From NCBI GenBank assembly GCA_037178855.1, contig JASJZC010000006.1:4030001-4094000 (forward strand): a DNA stretch of 64,000 nt. Reading direction: 5' to 3'. Positions 62,175 to 64,000 of the stretch are shown one piece after another. Each line of letters starts with the position of its first letter. Positions within the stretch are counted from its first letter, which is position 1. Origin of the DNA: Oscheius sp. JU75. Taxonomy: Eukaryota > Nematoda > Chromadorea > Rhabditida > Rhabditidae. The notes beneath the pieces are model-generated. The model was not told where the DNA came from. It ran no database searches and was given only the letters and a program-made list of their open reading frames with translations. A program made the translations under genes and the position numbers.

Positions 62175-62476
62175 CCGTCTCTCTCTTCCCTCCCAAATAT
62201 ACACATTCTCAAACGGGTTAGATTGATATAAAGTTTATTTTTGTGGACATTTTCTCTCTAGTCTCTCTCCCTCTCTCGTACTCTTCTTTATTACCCTCAT
62301 TTCGTCCCGGTTTTTCGTCTGCCTTGTCCCTTTTTCCACGAAATTCTTTCTCTCTCGTTTTACTGCCTCTGTCTCTTGCGAGAGAGCAGTCTCTTTGTGT
62401 GATATTGCTCGAAAATTGTGATGTTTATAGATGGGTATATGCAAAATGAATTAATGTTAAAAGTAGGTACAAATAT
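62175..62476. other. Intergenic 3' flanks of convergent genes
   Basis: A CT-rich stretch between the PNUTS stop and the phosphatase stop on the other strand. No gene is seen. Confidence 0.5.
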
Positions 62477-64000
62477 TTATAGATTCATCTGTGCCAGCTG
62501 GAGAAAGGAGCATTTGTAGGATGGTCGTCGGTCGAGCTGACCCTCTTCGTAGTACCGTCTCCAGTCCATTTCACTATGAACACCTGTCCCGATCATCAGA
62601 CAGCTGTCAATTCCTAGTCCGTTGGCCATCTGAACAGGGTTTGAAGAAGAAAAGATAGTCAATTACAATGAAATCAGTGTTCAAGTTGTCTCCGAACATG
62701 ATGGCCTTTTCCAGATTGTACGTCTTCTTCAGGTAGTTGTTCAGATTCGCGCTAGGTTTACCGTAACCCGTGGCATTTCGACCGGTTATCAGTTTTATCG
62801 CTTCCTGAATAGATGAGCATGGAACAGTTGAGAATATCCTTACGTAGAAACTGCCTCCGTCGCTGAAGATCAGATGCTGTTCTCCTCTCCAGGAGGCGTC
62901 TGTGGAGAGAATGTAGAATTGGACCTGAAGGGGAGGTTTTAGAAATAAAAATGATTCTGACAGTTTGCAGTCATAGTCAGAAAACGTAGAGATAGAATGA
63001 CTGGGCAGAAAAATCGCTAGTGTTGGTACAGATTGGCTCAGTTGTCCGAACTATGGCAGTGTCTAGGAGAATTGCATTCGACTTCTACTCGCTAGGAAAT
63101 CTCGTCCATTTAGGAACAGAATCTGACAGTTTGAAGATGTACGGAGAGCAAAGGAAGGACGGAAAAGAAGCATGGGTCTATCATAAACGTTGAGACAAAG
63201 AGTAGACCTCATAAGACTCCAATCCTGTCTAGCTATCCTTGCAACTAATTCTGACAATCTAGTAAAAGATGTGTAAGTCTTATTTGTCGTCTTAATATTA
63301 TAGTGAGAGAATGTTCTCATGGGAAACTATTAATGGACACCAGTTAGCAACCCTCTACTACTGTAGAAACACAAACCTCGGGTCTGGCCAAGATGTTAGC
63401 AATCCTGTCTATCGCCTCCATGTCGTAGTCACTCCAGCTGTCGACTATCACAACTTCAGGATGTTCCTAAATAATTTGTTTCTTTTTTTGAAATTCTAAT
63501 TCGAGAAGTGGTCTGGATGACTGTCTTCTGAACCTAACCAGGGTCGTGTGACCAAAGAGAGAGGGACAGGTTTAAACTTACTAACAGAGCGTATAAGAGT
63601 GCAATAGCATAAGCAATAAAAGCTGGAGCAACCTCAGACAGGTCTTCATCCCTCGAGAGAATACTAGAATCAGGAGCGGTTCTCATGTGGGCACGAGCCC
63701 TGAGGGCGGGGCATACAGGCAGAGAGTGCGCTCGGGCCTAACAGATTCTGAACTCACATTGAGTGTAGCCAAAATCCCTGCAGTACTAGTAGTCGACCCC
63801 CGAGTATGATTCCAAGCTGTGTTCAACAAGATAGCTCCATTCTCTTGTAGCCAGTTAAGGACAGGAGGTGGAGCCAGAGCCAGCACCTTCTTTCCTTTCA
63901 GGCTAATGCTCTCATAATTCTGGAGAACGACGAGAGGAATGACAATGTGAGAGGCGTCCACTCCGATGTTCATGCTCTTCGCCCGGTCTGCTGGCAGAGT
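62477..64000 (-). CDS. HAD-superfamily (NagD/CECR5-like) phosphatase, 5' end outside window
   Basis: Minus-strand exons join in frame: SLKGKKVLALAPPPVLNWL and ILLNTAWNHTRGSTTSTAG from the right edge, then HPEVVIVDSWSDYDMEAID, VQFYILSTDASWRGEQHL, FSDGGSFYEAIKLITGRNA, GYGKPSANLNNYLKKTYN and KAIMFGDNLNTDFIMANGL, ending QLAQMNL at TAA 62477-62479. GKPS (motif III Lys) and FGDNxxTD (motif IV acidic pair) are the C-terminal HAD motifs of the IIA subfamily. The N-terminal DxDGV motif should lie beyond 64000. The enzyme would remove phosphate from a small molecule; the substrate cannot be told. An intron of about 460 nt (62.92-63.39 kb) is longer than usual here. Confidence 0.8.

Overview
The window is nuclear DNA of a nematode, most likely a rhabditid; the species cannot be named from the sequence. 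Three things point to this. Extracellular modules typical of these worms are present: a CX module near the left end and an ET/Ly6-type module at 3.1-4.1 kb. Spliced-leader style acceptors (TTTCAG or TTCTAG a few bases before ATG) precede several genes. Introns are very short, often 28-45 nt, including that of a Tc3-like transposase.

Left third (0-24.7 kb): two Cys-rich surface proteins on the minus strand, a duplicated TATA promoter block, then a tight minus-strand run of RNA polymerase III largest subunit, PIGF, NPRL2 and maleylacetoacetate isomerase. The run has only about 140-180 bp between genes and looks like an operon. It is followed on the plus strand by a divergent SET-domain protein, a small secreted peptide and an unrecognised secreted/membrane protein, then a rhodopsin-type GPCR on the minus strand.

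Middle (24.7-48.5 kb): about 6.4 kb with no gene I can support, a METTL24-like methyltransferase facing a three-finger membrane protein, a likely decayed chemoreceptor, and a mobile-element island. The island holds a 0.7 kb terminal-inverted-repeat element, a full-length but broken Tc3-like element, a 5'-truncated DD37D (maT-like) element, a complete-ended but internally deleted mariner, and a broken RTE-clade LINE. It also holds a near-identical 260 bp duplication and several AT-rich unrecognised genes.

Right third (47.5-64 kb): three degenerate copies of conserved genes (RCBTB, HSP70, 3-beta-HSD-like SDR) are interleaved with apparently intact genes (REEP5/YOP1, a secreted Ala/Lys-rich protein). 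A plus-strand series follows: an unknown conserved-looking protein, the inner nuclear membrane protein TMEM201/SAMP1, an unknown acidic protein and the PP1 regulator PNUTS. A HAD-type phosphatase runs off the right edge. All exon boundaries were read by eye from splice signals and reading-frame continuity, so small boundary errors are possible.
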